A stretch of 64,000 nt of DNA from Clostridia bacterium (GTDB lineage: Bacteria > Bacillota > Clostridia > Christensenellales > Aristaeellaceae). Positions 1-7,831 of the stretch are shown piece by piece. Position numbers and translations under genes: made by a program. A model generated the notes under the pieces. It worked only from the letters and a program-made list of their open reading frames with translations, was not told where the DNA came from and did not search any database. The DNA lies in contig JAFXJP010000055.1 in the NCBI GenBank assembly GCA_017532155.1, positions 18,983 through 82,982 of the forward strand, read 5' to 3'. The number at the start of each line of letters is the position of its first letter. Position 1 is the first letter of the stretch.

Positions 1-233
1 AGCAGCAGAATGCTCACTACCACCCAGCTGATCAGCGTACCCAGAATCTGCAGCCGGCACTTTTCACCGCTGTATTTCTTCCAGCGCTGGTAGGTCTGTG
101 CATCATACACATCCTTCACATTTTCAGGCGTCGGATTGCCTGCCGAACGATACTGAATAAAATGCAGCGCCATCTGATACATGCTTACAATCGTAAAGAC
201 AACCAGCACAATTGCTTTGTAGTTCATTTTCAT
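1..233 (-). CDS. M48 family (Ste24-like) metallopeptidase, N-terminal part
   Basis: Only the first 77 or so codons are in the window; the gene runs off the left edge. The visible protein has a hydrophobic segment near residues 5-22, then the stretch NPTPENVKDVYDAQTYQRW, which resembles the N-terminal region of CAAX prenyl protease 1/Ste24-type M48 peptidases (a 'P.nVkdvYda.tY..w..Y..eK' pattern), then a second hydrophobic segment from about residue 62. The catalytic HExxH is beyond the edge, so the family call rests on the N-terminal motif. Its ATG overlaps the TGA of the P1 peptidase (ATGA), with GGAGG just upstream, so the two are translationally coupled. Expected role: integral membrane zinc protease. 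Confidence 0.7.
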   Translation of the reverse strand, partial: MKMNYKAIVLVVFTIVSMYQMALHFIQYRSAGNPTPENVKDVYDAQTYQRWKKYSGEKCRLQILGTLISWVVVSILL

Positions 234-1258
234 TCCTCCGTATTGATCCATTCCCTCAGAGATCTTCTGATTTCACCGCTATAGCCTTTCACCGTATCTG
301 CCATAAGCATCGAATGCAGCACAGCCTCCTCCGTCGCCTCAGCAGCCGCGCGGAACGCCGTGCTAATCTGCGATTCATGAATGCAGCGAATGTGCATCAT
401 TTCCCCTTCCGCAGCAATCCTGTTTGCCGTGGAAAAACCAATCATGATTTCGCCGCTGCCATGGCCAATGTAGCTGCCGAGCCTTGCAAGGCCTACGCTG
501 CAGCGCTTGATGATGCGCCGAAGCTGTCTGTCCGTCACCGGTAAATCTGTTGCAACAATCATGATGCAACTGCCCTGATCCGGCGCATCGCCTGCCAGTT
601 CCCTGTCAATTTCCTCTCCCACCGCAGTGCCGTTGATGCGCAAATCACGCATGGAGCCATGATTGGTCTGCACCAGTACGCCCAGCGTATATTGCTGTCC
701 GTCTATTTTAATAATCCGTGATGCAGAACCGATGCCGCCCTTAAGCCCGTGGCAAATCATGCCCTTGCCCGCGCCTACGTCGCCCTGCGCAAAATCCTCC
801 GCAGCATTGTCAATCGCTGCAAATACTTCCTTTTGAGAAATAGCGCGGTGGCGAATGTCGTTCAGCGTCGCATCATTGCATTCACACACAACAGGATTGA
901 CCGAACGAATGGCATAGCCGTTCTTCTCTGCTGCACGGCACATATATTCCACCATCGCATCATGCACAAGGCCAACGTTCAGCGTATTGGTCAGGGCGAT
1001 GGGCGTTTCCAGCGTGCCCAGTTCTTCTATTTGCACAAGGCCTGCCGTTTTGCCAAAGCCATTGAGCACATGGCAAGCGGCAATCATTTTGTTTGTGAAA
1101 ATGTCATCCGCACAGGGCATCACAACCGTTACGCCCGTTTTATGGCGGTCAGTATCTACTGTATAATGCCCAACCTTCACGCCGGGCACATCGGTAATGG
1201 CGTTTCGTCTTCCCTTTTCCATCCGCCCAATGTGCAGATCTATATTCATTTTCTCCAC
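230..1258 (-). CDS. P1 family peptidase (DmpA/L-aminopeptidase-D-esterase type, S58)
   Basis: The 342-residue protein opens with NAITDVPGVKVGHYTV, the typical N-terminal signature of the DmpA/P1 family. These N-terminal-nucleophile enzymes self-cleave before a serine. The candidate site is the Gly-Ser of DQGSCIMIVATDLPV, which matches the family's GS-(I/V)-x-V-x-ATDxP pattern. Full family length, no signal peptide. The start is GTG with GAGG 10 bases upstream; an in-frame ATG three codons later has only 3 bases to the nearest GGAG. It lies 15 bp after the cytidine-deaminase-like gene and overlaps the M48 gene by 4 bp, so the three form one minus-strand operon. Substrate cannot be read from sequence. 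Confidence 0.9.
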   Translation of the reverse strand: MEKMNIDLHIGRMEKGRRNAITDVPGVKVGHYTVDTDRHKTGVTVVMPCADDIFTNKMIAACHVLNGFGKTAGLVQIEELGTLETPIALTNTLNVGLVHDAMVEYMCRAAEKNGYAIRSVNPVVCECNDATLNDIRHRAISQKEVFAAIDNAAEDFAQGDVGAGKGMICHGLKGGIGSASRIIKIDGQQYTLGVLVQTNHGSMRDLRINGTAVGEEIDRELAGDAPDQGSCIMIVATDLPVTDRQLRRIIKRCSVGLARLGSYIGHGSGEIMIGFSTANRIAAEGEMMHIRCIHESQISTAFRAAAEATEEAVLHSMLMADTVKGYSGEIRRSLREWINTEE

Positions 1259-1273
1259 TGCTTCACATCCTCT

Positions 1274-1687
1274 TTAATCACAGATCACCGGCTGCCATGC
1301 AAAGGGCAGCAAATCACGCGCCGCAACCTTGATCAGCTTTCCGTTTTCGTCATTCACGATCACTTTGATATCCGGACAGTATTCATACAACATCTGCCTG
1401 CAGTTGCCGCAAGGCGGAATAACGCCGTTCAGATGCTTGTCATGCGCCGCCACAATGGTATCAAATTCTCTCTCCCCTGCGGAAATGGCACTGCCGATCG
1501 TGACATATTCCGCACAGGCGCCATGAATGCCGTCGCAGTTCACACCGCAGAAAACCTTCCCGCTTTTACACAATACGGCGCAGCCAACGGTATGATTGTA
1601 CACCCCGTCGTCAAAATTCTTTTCCAGCACAGCCAGCGCCATATCTATCAGTTTTCTGTCGCCGTCATCTAATTGGTATCTCTCCAT
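1274..1687 (-). CDS. cytidine deaminase-like protein (blasticidin-S-deaminase-like)
   Basis: A 137-residue zinc-dependent deaminase. The zinc and catalytic motifs are CAEYV (C-A-E) and PPCGNCRQM (PCxxC). The spacing and the sequence GNCRQMLYEYCPDIKVIV resemble the blasticidin-S-deaminase/small cytidine deaminase group, which hydrolyses cytosine nucleosides to uracil nucleosides. The start at 1687 is chosen because GGGAG lies 7 bases upstream; the reading frame stays open 40 codons further without a ribosome site. It leads the operon with the P1 peptidase and M48 gene. A second, canonical Cdd domain occurs in this window in the YbeY fusion, so this copy may have another substrate. Confidence 0.85.
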   Translation of the reverse strand: MERYQLDDGDRKLIDMALAVLEKNFDDGVYNHTVGCAVLCKSGKVFCGVNCDGIHGACAEYVTIGSAISAGEREFDTIVAAHDKHLNGVIPPCGNCRQMLYEYCPDIKVIVNDENGKLIKVAARDLLPFAWQPVICD

Positions 1688-1715
1688 ACACTGCTCCCGT
1701 CTATGTAATATCCTT

Positions 1716-1743
1716 ATTATACTACAGATACTAAAAAATGCAA
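1716..1743 (-). promoter_or_regulatory. sigma-A-type promoter for the deaminase/P1 peptidase operon
   Basis: Read on the minus strand: TTGCAT (1738-1743), 16 bp spacer, perfect TATAAT (1716-1721), about 28 bases before the ATG. The -35 box is weak. Confidence 0.55.
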
Positions 1744-1917
1744 TTTTAAGCGAAAATAAATATAGATTCCTCCTCTGTCTCGAAGCCTCTGAACGGCATT
1801 TTTGCACGCAATCCTTTCCTTCTGCATAGTCTGACCATGCAAAAATGCAGGTACATGTTTCAATTTATCCTATTCTGTGTATATATGAAACAGAAAATGC
1901 TTTTCCGAGGTGATCGC

Positions 1918-2700
1918 ATGACCTTTGAAATTCTGCGTGAAATCTTTGTTCCTTTCCTGGGCACAACGCTGGGCGCCGCCTGCGTATTCTTTGTAAAGAA
2001 TCAGCTGAACCGCTCTTTGCAGCGTGCGCTGACAGGCTTCGCTGCCGGCGTCATGGTCTGTGCCTCTGTATTCAGCCTGTTGCTCCCCGCCATCGAACAA
2101 TCGGAGCACATGGGCAAATGGGCTTTTCTGCCCGCCGTTATCGGTTTTGGCGCCGGCATCCTTTTTTTGATGCTGCTCGACCGTATCATTCCGCACCTGC
2201 ACATGAACAGCAATCAGCCTGAGGGCGTTCGCAGCGGCTTCAAACGTTCCTCCATGATGGTACTTGCCGTCGCGCTGCATAACCTGCCCGAAGGCATGGC
2301 CGTCGGCGTTGTGCTTGCAGGACTTCTCAAAGGCACAGCCGGCATTTCTGCCGCCGCTGCCATCACGCTGTCACTTGGTATCGCCATTCAGAATTTCCCG
2401 GAGGGCGCCATCATTTCCATCCCGCTCAAGACCGAAGGCATGAAGCGCGGCAAAGCTTTCCTTTATGGCGCGCTTTCAGGCGTTGTGGAACCCATCGGCG
2501 CAGTGCTGACACTCCTTGCCGCCGATCTGATCGTCCCAGCGCTTCCCTATCTGCTCAGCTTCGCCGCCGGGGCCATGCTCTACGTGGTTGTGGAAGAGCT
2601 TATCCCCGAAATGAGCGAAGGCGAGCATTCTCATATCGGAACAATCCTCTTTTCCATCGGCTTTGCCGTGATGCTGTCGCTGGATATTATCCTTGGCTGA
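1918..2700 (+). CDS. ZIP family divalent metal transporter
   Basis: A 260-residue polytopic membrane protein. The ZIP metal-binding motifs are in helices 4 and 5: HNLPEGMAVGV and QNFPEGAIISIPL. The loop around HLHMNSN is the short His-containing segment usual before TM4. This arrangement is that of GufA/ZupT-like ZIP proteins importing Zn2+ and related ions. The ATG at 1918 is chosen because GAGG is 7-8 bases upstream; the frame is open 27 codons earlier but without a ribosome site. It is divergent from the deaminase operon and followed by its own terminator. Confidence 0.9.
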   Translation: MTFEILREIFVPFLGTTLGAACVFFVKNQLNRSLQRALTGFAAGVMVCASVFSLLLPAIEQSEHMGKWAFLPAVIGFGAGILFLMLLDRIIPHLHMNSNQPEGVRSGFKRSSMMVLAVALHNLPEGMAVGVVLAGLLKGTAGISAAAAITLSLGIAIQNFPEGAIISIPLKTEGMKRGKAFLYGALSGVVEPIGAVLTLLAADLIVPALPYLLSFAAGAMLYVVVEELIPEMSEGEHSHIGTILFSIGFAVMLSLDIILG

Positions 2701-2712
2701 TCTTTTCCTTGC

Positions 2713-2742
2713 AAAAAGGCAAGCGCTCGCTTGTCTTTTTAT
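2713..2742 (+). terminator. intrinsic terminator after ZIP gene
   Basis: Stem GGCAAGC / GCTTGTC with a four-base loop (2718-2735), then a T-run with one A (2736-2742). The -35 box of the next promoter lies in its 3' arm. Confidence 0.8.
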
Positions 2743-2759
2743 TCTTTCAATGATATAAT
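2731..2759 (+). promoter_or_regulatory. promoter for glycerophosphodiesterase gene
   Basis: TTGTCT (2731-2736), 17 bp, TATAAT (2754-2759), about 40 bases before the ATG at 2802. Confidence 0.65.
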
Positions 2760-2801
2760 TCTTTTGCTCAATTTACTTTTATTTTGAAAGAAGGACTTTC
2801 A

Positions 2802-3596
2802 ATGCGAAATGTAAACGGTCATCTTGTCGCCCTGCAGGCACACCGCGGTGTCAGTACCGATGCGCCGGAGAATACCTTTGCCGCATATGAAGCCGCTGTC
2901 AAGCAGGGCTATGATATTATCGAACTGGATCCCAAATTCACGTTGGATCAGCATTGCGTACTCCTGCACGATAAAAACCTCAAGCGCACCGGCCGCACGC
3001 TGGATGGCAAATCCTATGAAGAAGCGCCTTTGATCAAAGAGATTACGCTTGCTGAAGCGCAAAAGCACGAATATGGCAGCTGGTTTGCGCCGCAGTTTAA
3101 AGGCGAGAAGATTCCGCTGATGGAGGACGTGCTACGCTTCGCCAAGCAGCATAATATCCCTCTGAAGATCGACAATATCATCCAGTCTTTTACAGATGAA
3201 CAAACGGAAATTCTCTTCTCTCTTGTTGAAAAAACCGGCACGCAGCATCTCGCCGGCTTTACCAGCACAAAAGTAGAATACCTCAAAAAATGCGCCGATC
3301 GTTTCCCCGCCTCCGTTATTCATTATGACGGCCCAGTCGATCAGCAAACGCTCGATGCCGTCTGCGCCGTGCTGCACGAGAATCCGCTGTATGTATGGCT
3401 GCGTTACCCCAACGCGCTTTCCACCTGGTGCAAAACGCCGCCCATCTGCGATGAAACCGTTGCCATGGTGCGCGCAAAGGGCGCCAAAATTGGCGTATGG
3501 ATTTTGGAAGACGAAGATGACATGATCGATGTCTGTGACCGGTTTAAGCCCGACGTAATCGAAACAACTGGTTCCCTCAAACCTGACCATAAATAA
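2802..3596 (+). CDS. glycerophosphodiester phosphodiesterase (GDPD family)
   Basis: A 264-residue TIM-barrel phosphodiesterase. The GDPD signature is at residues 13-55: AHRG, PENTFAAYEAA, then IELD and LLHD followed by N-x-x-R-T-G. These supply the metal-binding E/D and the catalytic His pair that cleave glycerophosphodiesters to an alcohol and glycerol-3-phosphate. No signal peptide, so probably cytoplasmic. The start at 2802 has AAGGA 8 bases upstream. It is a single-gene unit between its own promoter and terminator. A second, divergent GDPD lies at 10066. Confidence 0.92.
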   Translation: MRNVNGHLVALQAHRGVSTDAPENTFAAYEAAVKQGYDIIELDPKFTLDQHCVLLHDKNLKRTGRTLDGKSYEEAPLIKEITLAEAQKHEYGSWFAPQFKGEKIPLMEDVLRFAKQHNIPLKIDNIIQSFTDEQTEILFSLVEKTGTQHLAGFTSTKVEYLKKCADRFPASVIHYDGPVDQQTLDAVCAVLHENPLYVWLRYPNALSTWCKTPPICDETVAMVRAKGAKIGVWILEDEDDMIDVCDRFKPDVIETTGSLKPDHK

Positions 3597-3603
3597 TCGC
3601 ATA

Positions 3604-3633
3604 AACGCAAGCAGCAAATGCTTGCGTTTTTTA
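3604..3633 (+). terminator. intrinsic terminator after GDPD gene
   Basis: Ten-base-pair stem AACGCAAGCA/TGCTTGCGTT, five-base loop, six T. Confidence 0.9.
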
Positions 3634-3662
3634 TTGCGCTCAATTTTGTGAAGTGCTATAAT
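3634..3662 (+). promoter_or_regulatory. promoter for eutH-like gene
   Basis: TTGCGC (3634-3639), 17 bp, TATAAT (3657-3662). It starts directly after the previous terminator. Confidence 0.6.
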
Positions 3663-3693
3663 GACTGTATCGCTAGAATGCGGAGGCCTTTCA

Positions 3694-4770
3694 ATGAACG
3701 CCATCAAATACCTGATGCTCTTTTTCGCCATGCTGGGTGCGCTGGATCGCATGATCGGCAATCGTTTCGGCCTCGGCAAGGAATTTGAAAAAGGCTTTAT
3801 GCTTCTTGGAAATATGGCGCTGAGTATGATTGGTATGATCATCCTTTCCCCCTGGCTGGCAGAGGTGTGCAAACCCGTGTTTTCCTTCTTTGCCAATACG
3901 CTGCACATCGATCCTTCCATCGTGCCCGCCGCGCTCTTTGCCAATGATATGGGCGGCGCGCCGCTTTCAAAGGCCGTAGCGCTTGATCCTGCCCTTGGCC
4001 TGTTCAACGGCCTGATTGTGTCAACCATGATGGGCTGCACCATTTCTTTTACCATCCCCTACGGTCTCACCCTGGTAGATAAATCTCAGCACCGCGAAAT
4101 GCTTCTGGGGCTTCTCTGCGGCCTCGTCACCATTCCCTTGGGCTGCTTCATCGCAGGCGTCATGCTTCATTTGCCCATTTCAGCCCTGCTGATCGATCTG
4201 CTGCCGCTGGTTGTCTTTTCTCTGGTCGTTGCGCTGGGACTTCTGTTCAGCCCGGAAATCAGCGTCAAAATCTTCAATGCGTTTGGCTTTTTTATCAAAG
4301 GCCTGATCACCTTTGGCCTGGCATTGGGCGTGCTTCGCTACCTGACAGGGTATGAACTGATCCCCGGCCTTGCAACGCTGGAAGAAGGCGCAGACGTTTG
4401 CCTGAACGCCGCCGCTGTCATCTGCGGCGCATTTCCGCTGATGCATGTTGTTTCTCTTCTGCTCAAAAAGCCGATGAAATGGGGCGCTAAAAAACTGCGC
4501 ATCAATGAAATTTCTGTTGTCGGCCTGGTATCTTCCAGCGCCACCAGCATGACTACCTTTGGTATGATCAAGGATATGGATCGAAAAGGCGTGCTCCTCA
4601 ATGCCGCCTTTGCAGTATCTGGCGCATTCACCTTTGCCGGGCACCTGGCCTTTACCATGGCCTTTGACGCCAGCTATATTCCCGCCATGATCATCGGTAA
4701 GCTCTCTGCCGGCATCCTCGCCGTCATTCTCGCCAATTTCATGAGTACACGGCTGTTAGCCGCAAAATGA
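3694..4770 (+). CDS. eutH: EutH-like ethanolamine permease
   Basis: A 358-residue integral membrane protein with about ten hydrophobic segments. The N-terminal GNRFGLGKEFEKGF, the LANDMGG-like stretch AALFANDMGGAPLSKAVA and the SSSATSMTTFGMIKDMDRKG loop are typical of EutH, the ethanolamine uptake protein. Start chosen at 3694 with GCGGAGG 8 bases upstream. No other eut gene (ammonia lyase, microcompartment shell) is in the window, so ethanolamine use by a microcompartment is not supported here. It is followed, with a 20-base gap, by the Fe-S protein gene and then a GNAT gene, probably one operon. Confidence 0.85.
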   Translation: MNAIKYLMLFFAMLGALDRMIGNRFGLGKEFEKGFMLLGNMALSMIGMIILSPWLAEVCKPVFSFFANTLHIDPSIVPAALFANDMGGAPLSKAVALDPALGLFNGLIVSTMMGCTISFTIPYGLTLVDKSQHREMLLGLLCGLVTIPLGCFIAGVMLHLPISALLIDLLPLVVFSLVVALGLLFSPEISVKIFNAFGFFIKGLITFGLALGVLRYLTGYELIPGLATLEEGADVCLNAAAVICGAFPLMHVVSLLLKKPMKWGAKKLRINEISVVGLVSSSATSMTTFGMIKDMDRKGVLLNAAFAVSGAFTFAGHLAFTMAFDASYIPAMIIGKLSAGILAVILANFMSTRLLAAK

Positions 4771-4790
4771 TACAGAAAGGAAGCAGTAAA

Positions 4791-5642
4791 ATGAATTTTA
4801 CCAATGAATTTGTTGAAAAATGGATCCGTGATTACATGGCCGTGCCTGAGCACAATACCATGGTGCGCCTGCCGCTGCCCGCCTTTGATACGCCGATTGT
4901 CGGCTTCAGCAGCGCGGCGGACGCCTTGTATCCCTTCTACAAAGAGCATATCGACCCCAATTTTTATCGCCTTCCTACCGAATGGCTGGAAAAGAGATTC
5001 GGCCATCCCTTTGATCCGGAGAACGTATCTGTCATCAGCTGGGTACAGCCGCAGACTGAGGATACCCGCAAAAAGGCGGCAGCCTGCACCGATTGCCCCA
5101 CGCCCGAATGGAACCACGTGCGTCTGCACGGCGAGGCCTGCAACCGCGCGCTGGCCAAGGCGCTGGAAGATTTCTTCAACGAAAACGGCGTGGAAGCCAT
5201 TGCGCCTATGTGCGCGGAGGATTTTTCCTGGGGCGACAGCGATAAGTATTATCTGATCTCCAACTGGTCCGAGCGTCATACCGCGCTGATCTCCGGACTC
5301 GGTACCTTCGGTCTGTGCGACGGCCTCATCTCCAAGGTTGGCAAGGCCGTGCGCTATGGCTCGGTCATCGTCAATTGCAAGCTGACCCCCACGCCGCGCG
5401 ACTACACGGAATACAACGAATACTGCCAGGCGAAAAACGGCTGCACAGCCTGCATAAAGCGCTGCCCCGCCGGCGCCATCTCGCTGGAAGGCGGCCACGA
5501 CAAGAAAAAGTGCCAGGCCTACCAGAAGGAAGTGATCAAGCGCATCCTCAAGGAACGCTATGATTATGACGAATTCTCCGTCTGCGGTCTGTGCCAGACG
5601 GGCGTGCCCTGCGAGCATTGCGTGCCGGGAAAAGAGAAATAA
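4791..5642 (+). CDS. 4Fe-4S protein, epoxyqueuosine-reductase (QueG)-like
   Basis: A 283-residue protein. The C-terminal third has a ferredoxin-type motif CTACIKRCP (CxxCxxxCP), a further Cys in KKKCQAY, and a final Cys-rich segment CGLCQTGVPCEHC. This layout is like the two-cluster region of QueG-type proteins, but length and N-terminus differ from canonical QueG, so the substrate is open. An ATG at 4767 overlaps the EutH stop but has no ribosome site; AAGGAAG precedes the ATG at 4791. Tgt, the queuosine-pathway enzyme, is in this window but 45 kb away. Confidence 0.7.
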   Translation: MNFTNEFVEKWIRDYMAVPEHNTMVRLPLPAFDTPIVGFSSAADALYPFYKEHIDPNFYRLPTEWLEKRFGHPFDPENVSVISWVQPQTEDTRKKAAACTDCPTPEWNHVRLHGEACNRALAKALEDFFNENGVEAIAPMCAEDFSWGDSDKYYLISNWSERHTALISGLGTFGLCDGLISKVGKAVRYGSVIVNCKLTPTPRDYTEYNEYCQAKNGCTACIKRCPAGAISLEGGHDKKKCQAYQKEVIKRILKERYDYDEFSVCGLCQTGVPCEHCVPGKEK

Positions 5643-5644
5643 TC

Positions 5645-6178
5645 ATGCTGTACCAACTGAAGAACGGACAGTGTGTACTAATCCGACCGCTGCAAACAGA
5701 AGACGCTGAAGCAATGATTCATCTTATACAAACCGCGGATTGCGAAACGCCCTTTCTTGCGCGCAATCCTGGTGAGTTTAACGTGACGGTGGAAAATGAA
5801 AAAAAGATCATAGCAAACGCCCTTTCCAATCACGACGCAGCCCTGTTTGCAGCAGAATACCATGGGCAAATTGTCGGGCATTGTTCTGTTGCTCTCGTAC
5901 GGTCACGCCAACGCTTTCGTCATCGGGCAGAGGTTGCATTTGTTCTTCTGAAAGATTACTGGAATCTTGGCATTGGCGGCAAAATGATGCAAACCTGTCT
6001 TGATTGGTGTCGCGATCATAGCGTAAATCAAATCGAATTGACAGTCGTTACACAAAACGAGCGCGCACTGAACATGTATAAAAGCTTTGGCTTTGAAATC
6101 TGCGGCACTGTGCCGCATGCACTGTGTTATCCCGACGGAAGCTTTGCTGATGAATACATGATGATCAAACAGCTATAG
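5645..6178 (+). CDS. GNAT family N-acetyltransferase
   Basis: A 177-residue GNAT protein. It starts LKNGQCVLIRPLQTEDAEAM (the beta1/alpha1 R-P-L-x-x-x-D-A pattern of RimI/RimJ-like enzymes). The acetyl-CoA-binding loop is DYWNLGIGGKMM, matching the RxxGIG motif with Leu-Gly in place of Arg-Gly. The C-terminal ALNMYKSFGFEICG is the usual beta5-beta7 signature. The substrate is unknown. It begins two bases after the Fe-S protein's stop, so it is the third gene of the eutH unit. Confidence 0.85.
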   Translation: MLYQLKNGQCVLIRPLQTEDAEAMIHLIQTADCETPFLARNPGEFNVTVENEKKIIANALSNHDAALFAAEYHGQIVGHCSVALVRSRQRFRHRAEVAFVLLKDYWNLGIGGKMMQTCLDWCRDHSVNQIELTVVTQNERALNMYKSFGFEICGTVPHALCYPDGSFADEYMMIKQL

Positions 6179-6183
6179 AAAAA

Positions 6184-6208
6184 CGGGCTCTTTCGAGCCC
6201 GCTTTTTT
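6184..6208. terminator. bidirectional terminator between GNAT and MFS genes
   Basis: CGGGCTC/GAGCCCG stem with TTTC loop and T6; A-run on the other side serves the convergent minus-strand gene. Confidence 0.88.
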
Positions 6209-7643
6209 ATTTCATTTTCTTTTGCATTTTGGCTATGCGCTTGGCTTCCCGGATTTTCTTCCGCACAGCAGCCTGCGTTTCTACGTCCACAATATCGTCT
6301 TCCTTTGAGAACGAGCGCCACTTCAGCGTCAGCACAACAGCCACCAGGAACAAAAGTACCGCACGGATCAGCACCGTATACTGTACAGAATATACCTCCA
6401 TTCCCATCAGCATGATCGAAGTATCTCCCGTGATACCGCTCACCCACGTGCCCGTTACCAATCCCAGGAAGGCGCATATATTGCACCCCAGCGTATGGAA
6501 AGCAATGTGCGTGTTGGTGTTTTCCTCAGGGAGATTCATGTACAGCACGTTGCCATAGGAAAGGTTTAGGCCCACGCTCAGGATATTCTGTACCATGCAG
6601 GTCGGCACATAAATCCACGGCGTTTCGGTTGTCATAAAGAAAAAGATAATCTCCGTCGGTACCCAGAAAAATACTGTCATGCCGAAGGTTTTAATCCAGG
6701 AATAGCGGCGCAGAATCTTTTTCCACTGATTGGCGGTGAGGATCAGAATGATCGTGTACATGACCGACATCGCATTGATCAGCGTGTAGGAAAAATGCAT
6801 GTGGTTAAGCAGATAATAGCCCCACAGGCCGTTGTTGACGTACGATACATAATTCCAGAAGAACATAAACAGCATGCACTTGAGGAATTTTTTATATCTG
6901 AACGGCAGGCGGAAGACATCCAGCAATTGGGGCTTTTGCGTTTGCGGATAGGGATATTCCTTGGCGCAGGCCTGCATGCCAACGTCAATGAGCACCATGA
7001 CAAAAGCCACATAGCGCATGGTCAGAATGACCGTTTCCTGATGCGGCGATCCCGCCACAGCATCCGTCAGAAAGCCGCTAAGCAGGAGTATGGCGCTGGA
7101 CATGACAGACGAGAAAATCTGATTAAGCGTAATGTACCGCGTGCGGCGTTCGTTATCCGCCGGATAGAACTTGTAAAACCATGCCGTAATGCCCGGGCTG
7201 AACACCGCATACACGGCATATGCCATAAACACCAGCACAATAAACCAGGTAAGCCTGGCATTGGGATCGGTCACAAACTGCGGCATCAGCGTCGTTGCGA
7301 CAATATACATCGCATAGAAATAGACCTTTGCCGCAAGGCAGATCCATTTTCGCTTTTTAAAACGCTCCAGCACGAGCGAAGAAAAAATGCTGAATACATT
7401 GGTAATCAGCGGTATGAAGGATATAATGCCCACGCCCGTGATGGATATATCATACATCGACAAAAAGCCGGTGTAGAATATACCGGTAATAAACACATTA
7501 TAAAACGCCGTCATCAGCGCGCTGCCAAGGCTGATCAGTCGTCCCTTGGCTTCTTCATCGCGGACGCCGTAAATGTCAGAGAAGGAACGCATTGCACGCT
7601 GAAGTGCGTATCTGTCAACACCGGGAATGTAGAGTCTTTTCAT
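6207..7643 (-). CDS. MFS transporter
   Basis: A 478-residue membrane protein with about twelve hydrophobic segments. Between TM2 and TM3 there is a basic loop LVLERFKKRKWICLAAK, in the place of the MFS loop 2-3 motif. The C-terminus is a charged cytoplasmic tail (WRSFSKEDDIVDVETQ... ending KRIAKMQKKMK). It resembles uncharacterised Clostridial MFS permeases; substrate unknown. GGAGG is 10 bases upstream of the ATG. It is a single gene, convergent with the eutH unit. Confidence 0.8.
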   Translation of the reverse strand: MKRLYIPGVDRYALQRAMRSFSDIYGVRDEEAKGRLISLGSALMTAFYNVFITGIFYTGFLSMYDISITGVGIISFIPLITNVFSIFSSLVLERFKKRKWICLAAKVYFYAMYIVATTLMPQFVTDPNARLTWFIVLVFMAYAVYAVFSPGITAWFYKFYPADNERRTRYITLNQIFSSVMSSAILLLSGFLTDAVAGSPHQETVILTMRYVAFVMVLIDVGMQACAKEYPYPQTQKPQLLDVFRLPFRYKKFLKCMLFMFFWNYVSYVNNGLWGYYLLNHMHFSYTLINAMSVMYTIILILTANQWKKILRRYSWIKTFGMTVFFWVPTEIIFFFMTTETPWIYVPTCMVQNILSVGLNLSYGNVLYMNLPEENTNTHIAFHTLGCNICAFLGLVTGTWVSGITGDTSIMLMGMEVYSVQYTVLIRAVLLFLVAVVLTLKWRSFSKEDDIVDVETQAAVRKKIREAKRIAKMQKKMK

Positions 7644-7756
7644 TGGGAAAGTACCTCCACAAATTTACGTTCTTATGCGCACATTGTAGCATAGCCTGCA
7701 CACTTTTGAAATGGGATTTTACAATTTTTTGCAAATATTTTCTTCCCATCTTTTTC

Positions 7757-7785
7757 TTGTGAACCCTGGCAGACAGTGGTATAAT
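7757..7785 (+). promoter_or_regulatory. promoter for M29 aminopeptidase
   Basis: TTGTGA (7757-7762), 17 bp, TATAAT (7780-7785). Confidence 0.6.
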
Positions 7786-7831
7786 AAACCAGCTGTTTCT
7801 TTTGATTATCAATGATTCGGAGGATTTCCAA

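Noticed and set aside
3694-6178. Ethanolamine microcompartment operon
   Set aside because: Only EutH is present; no shell protein, ammonia lyase or two-component genes.
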